DNA of 64,000 nt from Collinsella sp. AM33-4BH. Its GTDB lineage: Bacteria > Actinomycetota > Coriobacteriia > Coriobacteriales > Coriobacteriaceae. Under the pieces are notes generated by a model. It searched no databases. It had not been told where the DNA came from and saw only the letters and a program-made list of their open reading frames with translations. The position numbers were made by a program, and so were the translations under genes. The stretch is taken from assembly GCF_003469205.1 (NCBI RefSeq), contig NZ_QSIN01000004.1:62001-126000 (forward strand), read 5' to 3'. Below, piece by piece: positions 48,687 through 58,055 of the stretch. The number at the start of each line of letters is the position of its first letter. Within the stretch, counting starts at the first letter, position 1.

Positions 48687-50063
48687 CTAGGCCCTCAACA
48701 GATAGCGCACCTCGTAGGGCGCAAGCTCAAGGGAGCCCGTCAGCTCGACCGTGGGCACGCCGTCGGCAAGCAAATCGACAAAGGAGCCGTTGAGCTCGCC
48801 GGCTCCAAAGGTATAGGGCTCGTTCACGGCATTGACCGCCACGAGCACCGTCGCGTCGTCGCAGGCGCGCTCGAACAGCAGCTGCTTGTTCTGGATCACC
48901 ACGTTGCGGTACGCGCCATAGTTGAGAGCGCGGGCCGCCGCGTCGTTTGCCGAGCGAAGGTGCGCGAGCTGCGTGACGAACGCCGTCAGCTCGTTAGGCG
49001 CAGGCTCATCGAGCGCAGGGCGCAGCGCCCAGTCGCCATCGGGGCCGCCCTTTTCGCCAGCAATTCCCCACTCGCTGCCATAGTAGACGCACGGAATGCC
49101 CGGCATGCCAAAGAGCATGCCATAGGCGGGACGCAGGCACGACTTGTCGGTGAGGATGCTTGCCAGGCGCGGCACGTCGTGGTTGTCGACAAACGACAGC
49201 AGGTGCTTGCCGCGGTAGATGCACCACGGATCGCCGCCAAACTGACGGTGCAGCGAATGGGCGATCTCGAACATGTTGACCGAGTTAAAGCTGGAGTACA
49301 GGCCCTTGTAGCACTCGTAGTTGGTGCAGGAGTCGAGCATCTCGTCGTTGACGATCTGGTTGTAGTCGCCGTGGAGCGTCTCGCCGATCATCACGAAGTC
49401 GGGCTTGAGCTCACGGGCAAAGCTATGCAGACGACGCATGAAATCGCGGTCGAGCATATAGGCAACGTCCAGACGCAGGCCGTCGACGCCAAAGACGTCG
49501 GCCCAACGGCGCACGGACTCGAGCAGGTAATCGACCACGGCGGGATTTTGCAAGTTGAGCTTCACAAGCTCAAAATGGCCCTCCCAGCCCTCGTACCAAA
49601 AGCCGTCGCCATAGCAGGAATCACCGTCAAAGCTAATGTGGAACCAGTCCTTGTACGGCGAGTCCCACTTGCGCTCTTGCACATCGCGGAAGGCCCAAAA
49701 GCCACGACCGACGTGGTTGAAGACGGCGTCGAGCACCACGCGGATGCCGTGGGCATGCAGCGTGTCGCATACGGCGGCAAAGTCGGCATCCCCACCCAAG
49801 CGACGGTCGATATGGCGCAGGCTGCGCGTGTCGTAGCCATGGCTATCGGACTCGAGCGGCGGATTGATGAGCACGGCGCCAACGCCGAGTTCCTGCAGGT
49901 AGTCGGCCCATTGGGCGATCTTCATGATGGGCGCATCGGGGTTGGGCGCAGCGTTGGCAGCCTGGGCGAGTTCATCCTCGGCAACGGGGGCGGCGTTTTC
50001 GCGCGGAGCTCCGCAAAAGCCCAGCGGATAGATCTGATAGAACGTCGTCTCGTATGCCCACAT
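48687..50063 (-). CDS. GH13 alpha-amylase family glycosyl hydrolase
   Basis: 458 residues, no signal peptide, so probably intracellular. The four GH13 regions are visible: VVLDAVFNHVG, DGLRLDVAYML (nucleophile Asp), VMIGETLHG (acid/base Glu) and SFVDNHDVPRL (third Asp). The compact form with an early YQIYPLGFCGAP resembles cyclomaltodextrinase or neopullulanase-type enzymes acting on maltodextrins. GGGAGG precedes the ATG. The pairing with a DNA glycosylase downstream is probably incidental. Confidence 0.9.
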   Translation of the reverse strand: MWAYETTFYQIYPLGFCGAPRENAAPVAEDELAQAANAAPNPDAPIMKIAQWADYLQELGVGAVLINPPLESDSHGYDTRSLRHIDRRLGGDADFAAVCDTLHAHGIRVVLDAVFNHVGRGFWAFRDVQERKWDSPYKDWFHISFDGDSCYGDGFWYEGWEGHFELVKLNLQNPAVVDYLLESVRRWADVFGVDGLRLDVAYMLDRDFMRRLHSFARELKPDFVMIGETLHGDYNQIVNDEMLDSCTNYECYKGLYSSFNSVNMFEIAHSLHRQFGGDPWCIYRGKHLLSFVDNHDVPRLASILTDKSCLRPAYGMLFGMPGIPCVYYGSEWGIAGEKGGPDGDWALRPALDEPAPNELTAFVTQLAHLRSANDAAARALNYGAYRNVVIQNKQLLFERACDDATVLVAVNAVNEPYTFGAGELNGSFVDLLADGVPTVELTGSLELAPYEVRYLLRA

Positions 50064-50134
50064 AGCAACCTCCCGGTAAGCTCAACACAACGACATCCAT
50101 TGTATGCCCGGCTTGTATCCTCTCCCCCAAATTA

Positions 50135-50201
50135 AGTTGCGGTGAAATAGTTCCCGCTTGGGCCTTCAGAGACCTTAAACAGGAACTATTCCACCGCAAC
50201 T
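50135..50201. repeat. Inverted repeat of AGTTGCGGTGAAATAGTTCC, copy 1
   Basis: 20-base arms at 50135-50154 and 50182-50201 pair with one wobble (GTGAAAT against ATTCCAC) around a 27-nt spacer. A second copy with the same arm and spacer lengths lies at 54581-54647; its wobble falls on the opposite arm. Confidence 0.85.
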
Positions 50202-50216
50202 GATGAGGGGACGTGG

Positions 50217-51413
50217 TTAGGCGACGGGCTTGGCGCGACGGATGGCGGGGAACAGCACGGTGATGGCGAGGATGACGCCCACGACGGCAATCGCCCCGCC
50301 CGCGAAGCCAATCCAGGAGATACCGGGACCCGAAACCACGGCGCCGCCGATCGCGGTGCCCGTGCCGATACCGAGGTTAAACAGGCCCGAAAAGATCGAC
50401 ATGGCGACGGCCGACGAATCCGCCGGCGTGTACTTGATGAGCTCGGCCTGAAACGCCACGTTAAAGGCCGTGGCGCAGCAGCCCCACAGCGCGCAAACGC
50501 CAAGAACCGCGACGAGCGACGACGCGACAGGACCCATAAGCAGCAAGGCGACCGGCACTCCGGAGAGCGTGATCGCAAGGAACGGAAAGCGGTGCCCGTC
50601 GAACAGGCGGCCGAACAGCCAGCTGCCCACCAAGCCGGAGCAGCCGAACGCCGTCAGCGTCATAGTGATGGCGCCCGCGTCGACGTGCGCGACCTGTGCC
50701 AGGAACGGCTCGATATAGCTGTAACCCGCATAATAGCCGGTCGCCATAAAGACCGTGACCGCATAAAGCGCGATGAGGAACGGGTTCTTGAGCAGCTCGG
50801 GAAGCTGTTTGAGCGTAAAGCGCTCACCCGCCGGCATGGCCGGGAACACCGCTGCCTGGTACACCACCGCGGCGGCAGAAAAGACCCCGACCACGGCAAA
50901 CGTCATGCGCCAGCCCACGGCCAGGCCGATGGCGCGGCCGATCGGCAGGCCAAAGATCTGCGCGATGGACGAGCCCGTGGCGATCATGCTGATGGCGAGC
51001 GCCCCGTGACGGGTGTCGACCAGGCGCGAGGCCATAATCGAGGCGACTGACCAGAACACGGCGTGCGCGCAGGCGACCACCAGGCGCGCGCAGACCAGGA
51101 TGGGATATGTCGGTGCCATAGCGGACAGGAACTGGCCCAAGGAGAACACGGCGAGCACGCCGAGCAGCATACGCTTGAACTCAAAGCGCGAGGCAAACAC
51201 CATGAGTGGCAGCGACAGCAGCATGACGCCCCAGGCGTAGACCGAGATCATGATGCCGGCCTGGGCCTCGGTGAGCGAGAACGACGCGGCAATATCAGTC
51301 AGAAGGCCGATGGGCATAAACTCCGACGTGTTGAACACGAACGCACAACAGGCGAGCCCGATAAGAGGGAGCCACTGCTTGAGTGAGATGCCATCTTGTC
51401 TTGCCTGACTCAT
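50217..51413 (-). CDS. MFS transporter, sugar-efflux (AraJ/SotB-like) type
   Basis: 398 residues with twelve predicted membrane helices. The N-terminal FNTSEFMPIGLLTDIAASF and GVMLLSLPLMVFASRFEFKR are typical of the AraJ/SotB/YdhP group of proton-driven efflux carriers. The natural substrate is unknown. Start ATG at 51413 with GGAG nine bases upstream; a TTG five codons earlier lacks support. Confidence 0.88.
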   Translation of the reverse strand: MSQARQDGISLKQWLPLIGLACCAFVFNTSEFMPIGLLTDIAASFSLTEAQAGIMISVYAWGVMLLSLPLMVFASRFEFKRMLLGVLAVFSLGQFLSAMAPTYPILVCARLVVACAHAVFWSVASIMASRLVDTRHGALAISMIATGSSIAQIFGLPIGRAIGLAVGWRMTFAVVGVFSAAAVVYQAAVFPAMPAGERFTLKQLPELLKNPFLIALYAVTVFMATGYYAGYSYIEPFLAQVAHVDAGAITMTLTAFGCSGLVGSWLFGRLFDGHRFPFLAITLSGVPVALLLMGPVASSLVAVLGVCALWGCCATAFNVAFQAELIKYTPADSSAVAMSIFSGLFNLGIGTGTAIGGAVVSGPGISWIGFAGGAIAVVGVILAITVLFPAIRRAKPVA

Positions 51414-51458
51414 ATATAACGTCTCCAATCATTTTGAGCGGAGGCGATTATATAGCAA

Positions 51459-51493
51459 CGGCCCCGCATCCGTCAGCAACAGATTCGGGGCCG
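51459..51493 (-). terminator. Hairpin after feoAB
   Basis: Arms CGGCCCCG and CGGGGCCG pair perfectly, extended by GCATC/GATTC. No good T run follows on the minus strand, so termination is plausible but not certain. Confidence 0.5.
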
Positions 51494-51534
51494 CAATCAA
51501 CTCAATACACAGGGGTTGCGCCGTCAATAAATAG

Positions 51535-53895
51535 CTAAGCCAACCCCAGCAATATGCCCGCCGAATGCACGACAAACGCCACGATCCAGGCGACCGTCAC
51601 CTGAAACGCGAACACGGCAACGGCATAGCGCGCGCCCAGCTCGCTCTTGACGGCACCGATGGACGCCACGCAGGGCGGGTACAGCAGCGTAAAGACCAGG
51701 AACACGTAAGCGGTAAACGGCGAAAACATGGTTGACAGCACCGCGGGCGACGTTGCGCCCAAAAGCACCGTGAGGGTCGAAATGACGCTCTCCTTGGCGA
51801 TAAGTCCGGTGACGAGCGCCGTCGAGGCGCGCCAGTCGCCGAAGCCGAGCGGGGCCAACACCGGCGCGATGATGCTACCCAGACCGGCAAGCAGACTCTG
51901 CGACTGATCGGCGACCACATTAAAGCGGATGTCGAACGTCTGCAGGAACCAGATGACCACCGTAGCGGCAAAGATAATGGTAAAGGCCTTGGTAATAAAG
52001 TCCTTGGCCTTATCCCATGCCAGCATCACCGTCGTCTTGACGCTTGGCAGGCGATAGTTGGGAAGCTCCATGATAAACGGTACCGGGTCGCCCTTAAATG
52101 CCGTGCGGTTGAGCACCAAAGCCGCGATGCAACCGACTGCAATGCCAATCAAATAGAGCGAGACCATGGCGGGAACTGTCGCCTGCGGGAAAAACGCCCC
52201 GCACAGCAGACCGTAGACCGGCAACTTGGCCGAGCAGCTCATGAACGGCGTGAGCATGACCGTCATCTTGCGGTCGTGCTCGGATGGGAGCGTACGGGTC
52301 GACATGATAGCCGGCACGGTGCAGCCAAAACCGACGAGCATGGGCACAAAGCTGCGGCCCGAAAGGCCAAAGCGACGCAGCACCTTATCCATAACAAAGG
52401 CCACGCGTGCCATGTATCCGGAGTCTTCCAGAATGGAAAGGAACAAAAAGAGCACGACGATAATCGGCAGGAAGGTCAGCACGCTGCCCACGCCCGTAAG
52501 CACGCCGTCGACAGCCAGTGAGCGCACCACGTCGTTGGTGCCGAACGCCTTGAGGCCCGCATCGGCCGAGGCGATGATGGCAGCGATGCCGTCCTCCATG
52601 AGCCCCTGCAACGCCGCGCCGATCACGCCAAACGTCAGCCAAAAGACGAGGCCCATGATCACCAGAAACGCCGGAATGGCTGTGTAGCGACCCGTCAGGA
52701 TGCGGTCGATCTTGACGGAGCGCACGTGCTCGCGGCTCTCGTGCGGCTTGACGACGCAACGCCCGCACACGTCGCCGATAAAGCTAAAGCGCATATCGGC
52801 CAGCGCGGACAGGCGGTCGGTGCCGGCCTCGCCCTCCATCTGGGTAATGATGTGCTCGATGGCGTCGAGCTCGTTGCGATCCAGGTGAAGCGCCTCGGTT
52901 ACCAGCTCGTCGCCCTCAACCAGCTTGGTCGCCGCAAAACGCACCGGAATATGCGCCGTCGCGGCATGGTCCTCGATAAGGTTGGCGATGCCGTGAATGC
53001 AGCGATGCAGCGCGCCGCCGTCTGGACCATCGGGCGCGCAGAAGTCCAGGCGACCGGGGCGCTCGCGGAACCGCGCCACGTGCAAGGCATGATCCACCAA
53101 CTCGCCGATGCCCTCGTTGCGGGCAGCGCTAATGGGGACAACAGGCACGCCCAACAGGCTCTCGAGCAGGTTGACGTCCACGGCGCCGCCGTTGGCCGTC
53201 ACCTCGTCCATCATGTTGAGCGCGATGACCATGGGGCGGTCGAGCTCCATAAGCTGCAGCGTCAGGTACAGGTTGCGTTCGATGTTGGTGGCGTCGATGA
53301 TATCGATGATGGCGTCGGGGGTTTCGTCCAAGATGAATTGGCGGCTGACGATCTCTTCGCCCGTGTACGGTGACAGGGAGTAAATGCCGGGCAGGTCGGT
53401 AACGCTTGCCTCAGGATGGTTGCGGATGGTGCCGTCCTTGCGGTCGACCGTTACGCCGGGAAAGTTACCAACGTGCTGGTTGGAGCCCGTAAGCTGGTTG
53501 AACAGTGTGGTCTTACCGCAGTTTTGGTTGCCGGCGAGGGCAAAATGCAGCGGTGCGCCCTCGGGCACGGCCGTCTTGGCAGCACGAGGCGAATACGTCC
53601 CCTCGCCCAGTGCCGGGTGATCTGTCGTGCCGATTGCGGCGTTAGCGCGCGGACCCGTATCTGTATCGTGAACACCCACGAGCTCGATGCGAGCGGCATC
53701 GTCCTTGCGCAGCGTCAACTCGTAGCCACGCAGGCGAATCTCGAGCGGGTCGCCCATAGGAGCGTACTTCATCATGGTGACTTCGGTGCCCGGCGTTAGG
53801 CCCATGTCCAAAATATGCTGTCGGAGTGCCTGATCGTCCGATGCCACCGATGCGACAACGGCGTCCTTTCCAATCTCGAGTGTATCGAGCTTCAC
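51535..53895 (-). CDS. feoB: Ferrous iron transporter, FeoA-FeoB fusion
   Basis: 786 residues. Residues 1-75 form a FeoA-like SH3 domain; then a linker; then the G domain with GNQNCGKT (122-129), DLPG and NMMD. The membrane part has the two Gate motifs (GRSFVPMLVGFGCTVPAI and MSCSAKLPVYG). It imports Fe(II) across the membrane. Fusion of FeoA to FeoB occurs in several anaerobes. The GTG start has AAAGGA seven bases upstream. A CGGTTAACCG palindrome near the start could bind an iron regulator. Confidence 0.95.
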   Translation of the reverse strand: MKLDTLEIGKDAVVASVASDDQALRQHILDMGLTPGTEVTMMKYAPMGDPLEIRLRGYELTLRKDDAARIELVGVHDTDTGPRANAAIGTTDHPALGEGTYSPRAAKTAVPEGAPLHFALAGNQNCGKTTLFNQLTGSNQHVGNFPGVTVDRKDGTIRNHPEASVTDLPGIYSLSPYTGEEIVSRQFILDETPDAIIDIIDATNIERNLYLTLQLMELDRPMVIALNMMDEVTANGGAVDVNLLESLLGVPVVPISAARNEGIGELVDHALHVARFRERPGRLDFCAPDGPDGGALHRCIHGIANLIEDHAATAHIPVRFAATKLVEGDELVTEALHLDRNELDAIEHIITQMEGEAGTDRLSALADMRFSFIGDVCGRCVVKPHESREHVRSVKIDRILTGRYTAIPAFLVIMGLVFWLTFGVIGAALQGLMEDGIAAIIASADAGLKAFGTNDVVRSLAVDGVLTGVGSVLTFLPIIVVLFLFLSILEDSGYMARVAFVMDKVLRRFGLSGRSFVPMLVGFGCTVPAIMSTRTLPSEHDRKMTVMLTPFMSCSAKLPVYGLLCGAFFPQATVPAMVSLYLIGIAVGCIAALVLNRTAFKGDPVPFIMELPNYRLPSVKTTVMLAWDKAKDFITKAFTIIFAATVVIWFLQTFDIRFNVVADQSQSLLAGLGSIIAPVLAPLGFGDWRASTALVTGLIAKESVISTLTVLLGATSPAVLSTMFSPFTAYVFLVFTLLYPPCVASIGAVKSELGARYAVAVFAFQVTVAWIVAFVVHSAGILLGLA

Positions 53896-53917
53896 GCGCT
53901 CATCCTTTCGTTAGACG

Positions 53918-53927
53918 CGGTTAACCG
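53918..53927. promoter_or_regulatory. Candidate operator upstream of feoAB
   Basis: A 10-bp palindrome CGGTTAACCG with a further GGTTAGCC about 12 bases away on the minus strand. It resembles half-sites of DtxR/IdeR-type boxes only loosely. Confidence 0.25.
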
Positions 53928-54016
53928 TTTACCGGGGCTAACCAACTCGTAACGACAAATGATAGCGCTCTGGACTTTTTTATAAAGTCAAATACCGATG
54001 TTTACCTGCGCAAACT

Positions 54017-54337
54017 TTATGCGGTGCGCCCCGAAAGCTCTTTGCGCATACCGCTCAGCGAGATCGAAATGGAACCCGACCGCGCGGTAGCAGTGAGTCG
54101 ATCACCCTCGACTGACCCCGTGCATGTAAAGGGCGCCTTGCCCATCAAGACGTGGGAGATAGTACCCGAGAGTTCAAAGAAATCGCCCTCAGCGCGGGCA
54201 CTCGAGAGAGCGATATTGAGACCCCTAACGTTTAGTACTGCCCTGAGCACGCCGTTCACCCCATGTGAAAACGTCACCTCGCCGCGTTTACTCCCCACCG
54301 GCGTCTGGGCCGAAACCACATACGTACCCTCAAGCAT
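54017..54337 (-). CDS. Small beta-rich hypothetical protein
   Basis: 106 residues from the ATG at 54337, which has GGAGGAG upstream. It starts MLEGTYVVSAQTPVGSKRGE and alternates short strands (TFSHGVNGVLRAVLNVRG, ELSGTISHVLMGKAPF), suggesting a small beta-barrel or lipocalin-like fold. No signal peptide. Function unknown; lone gene upstream of feoAB on the same strand. Confidence 0.65.
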   Translation of the reverse strand: MLEGTYVVSAQTPVGSKRGEVTFSHGVNGVLRAVLNVRGLNIALSSARAEGDFFELSGTISHVLMGKAPFTCTGSVEGDRLTATARSGSISISLSGMRKELSGRTA

Positions 54338-54580
54338 GGCTCCTCCTCTGAGTAGGCTTTTTGAAATGGCCATCTAGTCTACTTTGCTGCGAGACGGCTT
54401 GCCCAGAAACCTCGAGCACACAATGACGTTCAATCAACAGATTGCTGCAAGGGAAACAAGCGTGCAAGGGGGACAGATTACTTTTGACACCATTTGCGCC
54501 AACGGACGGGATGCGGAGCGACGACCGTGCAGGTGGATTCCGGATCGTCGCTTCCTCCGTCCCCCAGCGAATCAAAACGA
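54338..54580. other. Gene-free region upstream of the small beta-rich protein
   Basis: About 240 bases without a supported gene. It contains a GGGGGACAGATTACTTTTG segment near 54470, related to the GGGGACAG motifs seen elsewhere in the window, and presumably the promoter of the 54017 gene. Confidence 0.35.
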
Positions 54581-54647
54581 AGTTGCGGTGGAATAGTTCC
54601 TGTTTGAAGCTTTAACCAGCAAAAACAGAAACTATTTCACCGCAACT
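54581..54647. repeat. Inverted repeat of AGTTGCGGTGGAATAGTTCC, copy 2
   Basis: 20-base arms at 54581-54600 and 54628-54647, 27-nt spacer. The arms continue inward as TGTTT/AAACA, lengthening the stem. Same family as 50135-50201. Confidence 0.85.
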
Positions 54648-54802
54648 GCAAAAGCCCGCGCTGGCAACAAATGTCACCTGCGAGGGCTTGGTGGGCGCTC
54701 ACAATGGCACGTTATTGAAACCCACATCAGTTATGGAATTCCGAACAGCACCGACATGCGATGTCCCCGTCGGCATACCAAGCAATGAAGCTCACCCTAG
54801 CC

Positions 54803-56266
54803 TTAGACGATCGGCGCGATGCCGGCAAAGTGCAGATACAGCGAGATGGCCGCCACGACAATGACCACTGCCGCGATCAGCTTGTCGTGCAGATGCGGGA
54901 GCACCTGCTTGCCGCGGCCTCGCTCGCCCGCAATATAGACGGGAATGGCCGGAGCAAAAAGGATCGTCGTGATCATGACGCCCTGGAGGCCCGTCGACCA
55001 CACCAGGAACAGCGTGTAGATAAAGCCGAGCGTACCGAAGAAGCGTGCTTTGCCGACACTCGGCGCATGCGGTCCGTCCAGATGCTCGTTCTTCCAGCCA
55101 ATCACCATGTAGTAAGCACCCGAGCAAACATAGGGAACCAAGATCGTGTTGACCGCGCAGCTGTAGAAGAACTGGTAGGTGCTCGCCGCTACATACGACA
55201 CAATCAGGAAAAGCTGCGTGATGCCGGAGCTCACAAGAACCGTTACCACCGGGGCGTCATGTTTGTTTGTCTTAGCAAACGCCAGCGGGAAGGAGCCCTG
55301 ACGTGCAGCCTCGAATGGCGTCTCGGATGCAATGATGACGTAGCCCAGCATCGCACCGACCAGCGAGAGAATAACGCCAAGGTTTACGATGGCTGCGCCA
55401 ACCGGACCGATTGCGCACTCAAGAATTCCCGCCATGGAGGGCGTTGCAAGTTGTGCCATCTCCTCGCGCGGCATAATGCCGAGCGACAGCATCGAGATAA
55501 TCAGATACAGCGTAAACACGGCTGCAAATCCAAGCGCCGTCGAACGACCGACGTCGCGCACATACTTTGCACGGCCAGAAATGACGACAGCGCCTTCGAT
55601 ACCCGTAAAGACCCAGACAAGGGCAATCATGGTCGAGACAACCTGCTCACCAAAACCGGGGCCAGCCGGCTCTCCCCAGAAGTTGTCCATAAAGATATCG
55701 ACGTTGAACTTACCCAGGAGCACAATGCTCAGCACAAAGAGCCCCAGCGGCACCAGCTTCGCCAAGGTGACGATCGTGTTGATGCCGGCAGCTTCCTTAA
55801 CGCCGCGAAGCACGAGAGCGGTTAGGAACCACAAAAACACGCTGGCGCAGACGATGGAAAGCATATTGTTGCCCGTACCGAACGCAGGGAAGAAATAGCC
55901 CAGCGCGCTAAACAGCAAGAGCGCAAAGCTCACATTGGAAAGACATGCGCTGATCCAGTAGCCCCAAGCGGAGTTGAATCCAACGTAATCGCCAAAACCG
56001 GCCGCAGCGTATGCATAGATGCCGCCAGTCAGGTCTGGACAAGCCTGAGATAAACCGTTGAATACCATCATCAGCGCAAAGACGCCAATGAAGCAAATTC
56101 CCCACGAAACGATAACCGCGCCGGTATTGGCTCCGCCTGCCGCCATATCGCCGGCAAGAGAAAAGATGCCGCCGCAAATGCTCGCAGTGATGACCATCAT
56201 GGTCAGACGAAAGAGATCCAGACCATTGGGGTCGATAATCTCATCGTTACAAGTTTTAGAGGCCAT
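54803..56266 (-). CDS. APC-family amino acid permease, arginine/ornithine antiporter-like
   Basis: 487 residues, about twelve membrane helices. The N-terminal LFRLTMMVITASICGGIFSL corresponds to the substrate-site helix of basic amino acid/polyamine antiporters. It starts at the ATG at 56266, where GAGGGGG lies at a good distance. The next gene upstream on the same strand encodes a dimethylarginine-dimethylaminohydrolase-like enzyme, so the cargo may be arginine or a methylarginine exchanged for citrulline or ornithine. That is inference. Confidence 0.85.
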   Translation of the reverse strand: MASKTCNDEIIDPNGLDLFRLTMMVITASICGGIFSLAGDMAAGGANTGAVIVSWGICFIGVFALMMVFNGLSQACPDLTGGIYAYAAAGFGDYVGFNSAWGYWISACLSNVSFALLLFSALGYFFPAFGTGNNMLSIVCASVFLWFLTALVLRGVKEAAGINTIVTLAKLVPLGLFVLSIVLLGKFNVDIFMDNFWGEPAGPGFGEQVVSTMIALVWVFTGIEGAVVISGRAKYVRDVGRSTALGFAAVFTLYLIISMLSLGIMPREEMAQLATPSMAGILECAIGPVGAAIVNLGVILSLVGAMLGYVIIASETPFEAARQGSFPLAFAKTNKHDAPVVTVLVSSGITQLFLIVSYVAASTYQFFYSCAVNTILVPYVCSGAYYMVIGWKNEHLDGPHAPSVGKARFFGTLGFIYTLFLVWSTGLQGVMITTILFAPAIPVYIAGERGRGKQVLPHLHDKLIAAVVIVVAAISLYLHFAGIAPIV

Positions 56267-56301
56267 ATATGTGCACCCCCTCAATCAAACGACCGCATAA
56301 A

Positions 56302-56338
56302 GATGGCCCGGACGTCCCGAATCGGGTGCCGGGCCATC
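56302..56338 (-). terminator. Hairpin between the DDAH-like and permease genes
   Basis: Arms GATGGCCCGG/CCGGGCCATC enclose CCCGA/TCGGG. On the transcribed strand it is followed by TTTATG, so it may act as a partial terminator that lowers permease expression. Confidence 0.5.
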
Positions 56339-56373
56339 GGTCAAGCGATCATTAAGCTAGTACAGCGACCACA

Positions 56374-57150
56374 TTAGAAGCGCAGCGACAGGCAAGAAAG
56401 GCCGCCGTCGACCTTGCGGTACTCGGAGGTGTCGACAACGAGCGTCTTGTAGCCCAGATCCTGCACGGCCTTGAGCACGGTCGGATAGCCCTCGGCAACG
56501 ATGACCGTACCGTTGACCCAGATGCAGTTGGCGCCGTAAGCCTCGTCCTCGGGCACGACGATCTTGTTGTACTGGGCAAAGTCGGGCTTATCGATGAACT
56601 CACCGGAGACGAGCATGTTGTTGTCCTCGATGTAGTTGACGCCCGTCTTGAGGTGCAGGACCTCCTCCAGAGGCACCTCGGAGCCCTCGAGGCCCCAGCC
56701 CTCGAGAATCTCGCAGAACTGGCAGATACCCTCTTCGTTGGTGCGAGCAGAGCGACCGACGTAGAAGTGGTCGCCGACCATCATGACGTCGCCGCCGTCG
56801 AGCGTGCCGGGGGAAACGATGTGCTTGACATGCTCGTCGTCAAAGAAGCGACGGACGACCGGCTCGATTTCGTCCTTCTCGCCATTACGACTGTCGGCGC
56901 CGGGGTTGGTAATGATGGCGCCGCAGCGAGTGATAACGGCCGGATCCTCGACAAAGCAGCTGTCGGGATACTGCTCAAGCGCCGGCAGCACCGACACGTC
57001 AACGCCACACTGCTCGAGCGCATGCTCGTAATCGTAGTGCTCCTCGATAGCGCGCTCGTAGATGGGCTGGCCAAGCTCGGGGGCGCTCGTGATGCCATTG
57101 CTCAGGGACTTGCCGGGACGACGGATGATGACGTGGCTGAACTTAGTCAT
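56374..57150 (-). CDS. Dimethylarginine dimethylaminohydrolase-like amidinotransferase family protein
   Basis: 258 residues. Pentein-fold landmarks: YPDSCFVEDPAVI near 61-73, a LDGGDVMMVG segment near 118, HLKTGVNYIEDNNML with His166, and the C-terminal GGLSCLSLRF with Cys253. His and Cys match the catalytic pair of DDAH, which hydrolyses methylated arginines to citrulline and methylamines. Free arginine or another guanidino compound is also possible. It has the good AAGGAGG site of a first gene and lies divergent from a GntR regulator with a palindromic operator between. Confidence 0.82.
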   Translation of the reverse strand: MTKFSHVIIRRPGKSLSNGITSAPELGQPIYERAIEEHYDYEHALEQCGVDVSVLPALEQYPDSCFVEDPAVITRCGAIITNPGADSRNGEKDEIEPVVRRFFDDEHVKHIVSPGTLDGGDVMMVGDHFYVGRSARTNEEGICQFCEILEGWGLEGSEVPLEEVLHLKTGVNYIEDNNMLVSGEFIDKPDFAQYNKIVVPEDEAYGANCIWVNGTVIVAEGYPTVLKAVQDLGYKTLVVDTSEYRKVDGGLSCLSLRF

Positions 57151-57246
57151 GATGATCCTCCTTGGATCTCATAGTACTGAGCGGACTTCCTTGCGTCCGC
57201 CTTCCTTCCGATGGCTTTATCTTAGGGTGTCTTTACTGTTTTGTAT

Positions 57247-57258
57247 ATTGTATACAAT
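57247..57258. promoter_or_regulatory. Palindromic operator between DDAH-like and GntR genes
   Basis: ATTGTATACAAT is a perfect 12-bp palindrome of the TTGTATACAA type bound by many FCD-class GntR regulators. It lies about 97 bp before the DDAH-like start and 147 bp before the GntR start, suitable for shared control. Confidence 0.6.
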
Positions 57259-57404
57259 CCTGAACGGTAGATATTTGTCGGTAAGCGTATTATTGCTTCT
57301 TCTGGTTTGGTAGCGCGATTTAACTGGTCGTTCTATAATTCAATTAGCCTATTGAGGCGAAACGTATTTATTTTTGAAAATATACAGTTGAGGAATATAA
57401 GCTC

Positions 57405-58055
57405 ATGGAAACGCTCCGAAGACCCTTGAAGGATCATGTATACGACTATATTTCGAGTCGCATAGACGCCGGCGAGCTTTCGGCCGGCGACCGCGTGAGC
57501 GAGCAGGCGATCTGCGATGCCATGGGCGTGTCGCGCACGCCGGTTCGCGAGGCGCTCATCCAGCTGGCAAGCGACGGCTATCTGGACAATCTCCCCCGCC
57601 GCGGATTCCGCGTCCGAGGGTTCGATCAGCAAAACGCCGTTGAAGTCTTTGAGATTATGGGGCCTCTCGACGGGCAGGCGGCATACCTCGCCTGCCCTCT
57701 CCTAACCGACGAGGACATCATGCAGCTGAAGTTTTTGGTTGGGTCCATGGACCTTGCGATCCAAGGCGGTCTTATCCGAAAGTACGACGACATTCAGCGG
57801 GACTTTCACCTCACGTACTTCAACCGCTGCGGCAACGACCGTCTGCGCGACATGATTTCGCAACTCGAGCGCTGCTTTATCAAGCGCGATTACGAGACTG
57901 TCGACCAGGAGACGGCGTGCGAACTGCTCAATAAAGCCAACAACGAACATGCTCATATTCTTGAGTTGTTCGAAGCACGAGATGCGACGGGCGTGCGCGA
58001 CTACGTTCGCGATGTCCATTGGAACACAGAAAACGCCCAGTTCACCGTCTGGTAG
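57405..58055 (+). CDS. GntR-family transcriptional regulator (FCD/FadR subfamily)
   Basis: 216 residues. The winged helix (about 1-70) includes VSEQAICDAMGVSRTPVREAL, the GntR signature. The FCD ligand domain follows, with metal-site histidines in RDFHLTYFN and NNEHAHILELF. These regulators respond to small organic acids or amino-acid-derived metabolites. Divergent position implies control of the DDAH-like/permease pair. Confidence 0.9.
   Translation: METLRRPLKDHVYDYISSRIDAGELSAGDRVSEQAICDAMGVSRTPVREALIQLASDGYLDNLPRRGFRVRGFDQQNAVEVFEIMGPLDGQAAYLACPLLTDEDIMQLKFLVGSMDLAIQGGLIRKYDDIQRDFHLTYFNRCGNDRLRDMISQLERCFIKRDYETVDQETACELLNKANNEHAHILELFEARDATGVRDYVRDVHWNTENAQFTVW

Noticed and set aside
53896..54016. 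Good sigma-70 promoter before feoAB (TTGACT and TATCAT)
   Set aside because: Spacing is about 21 bp, too long for a confident promoter call.
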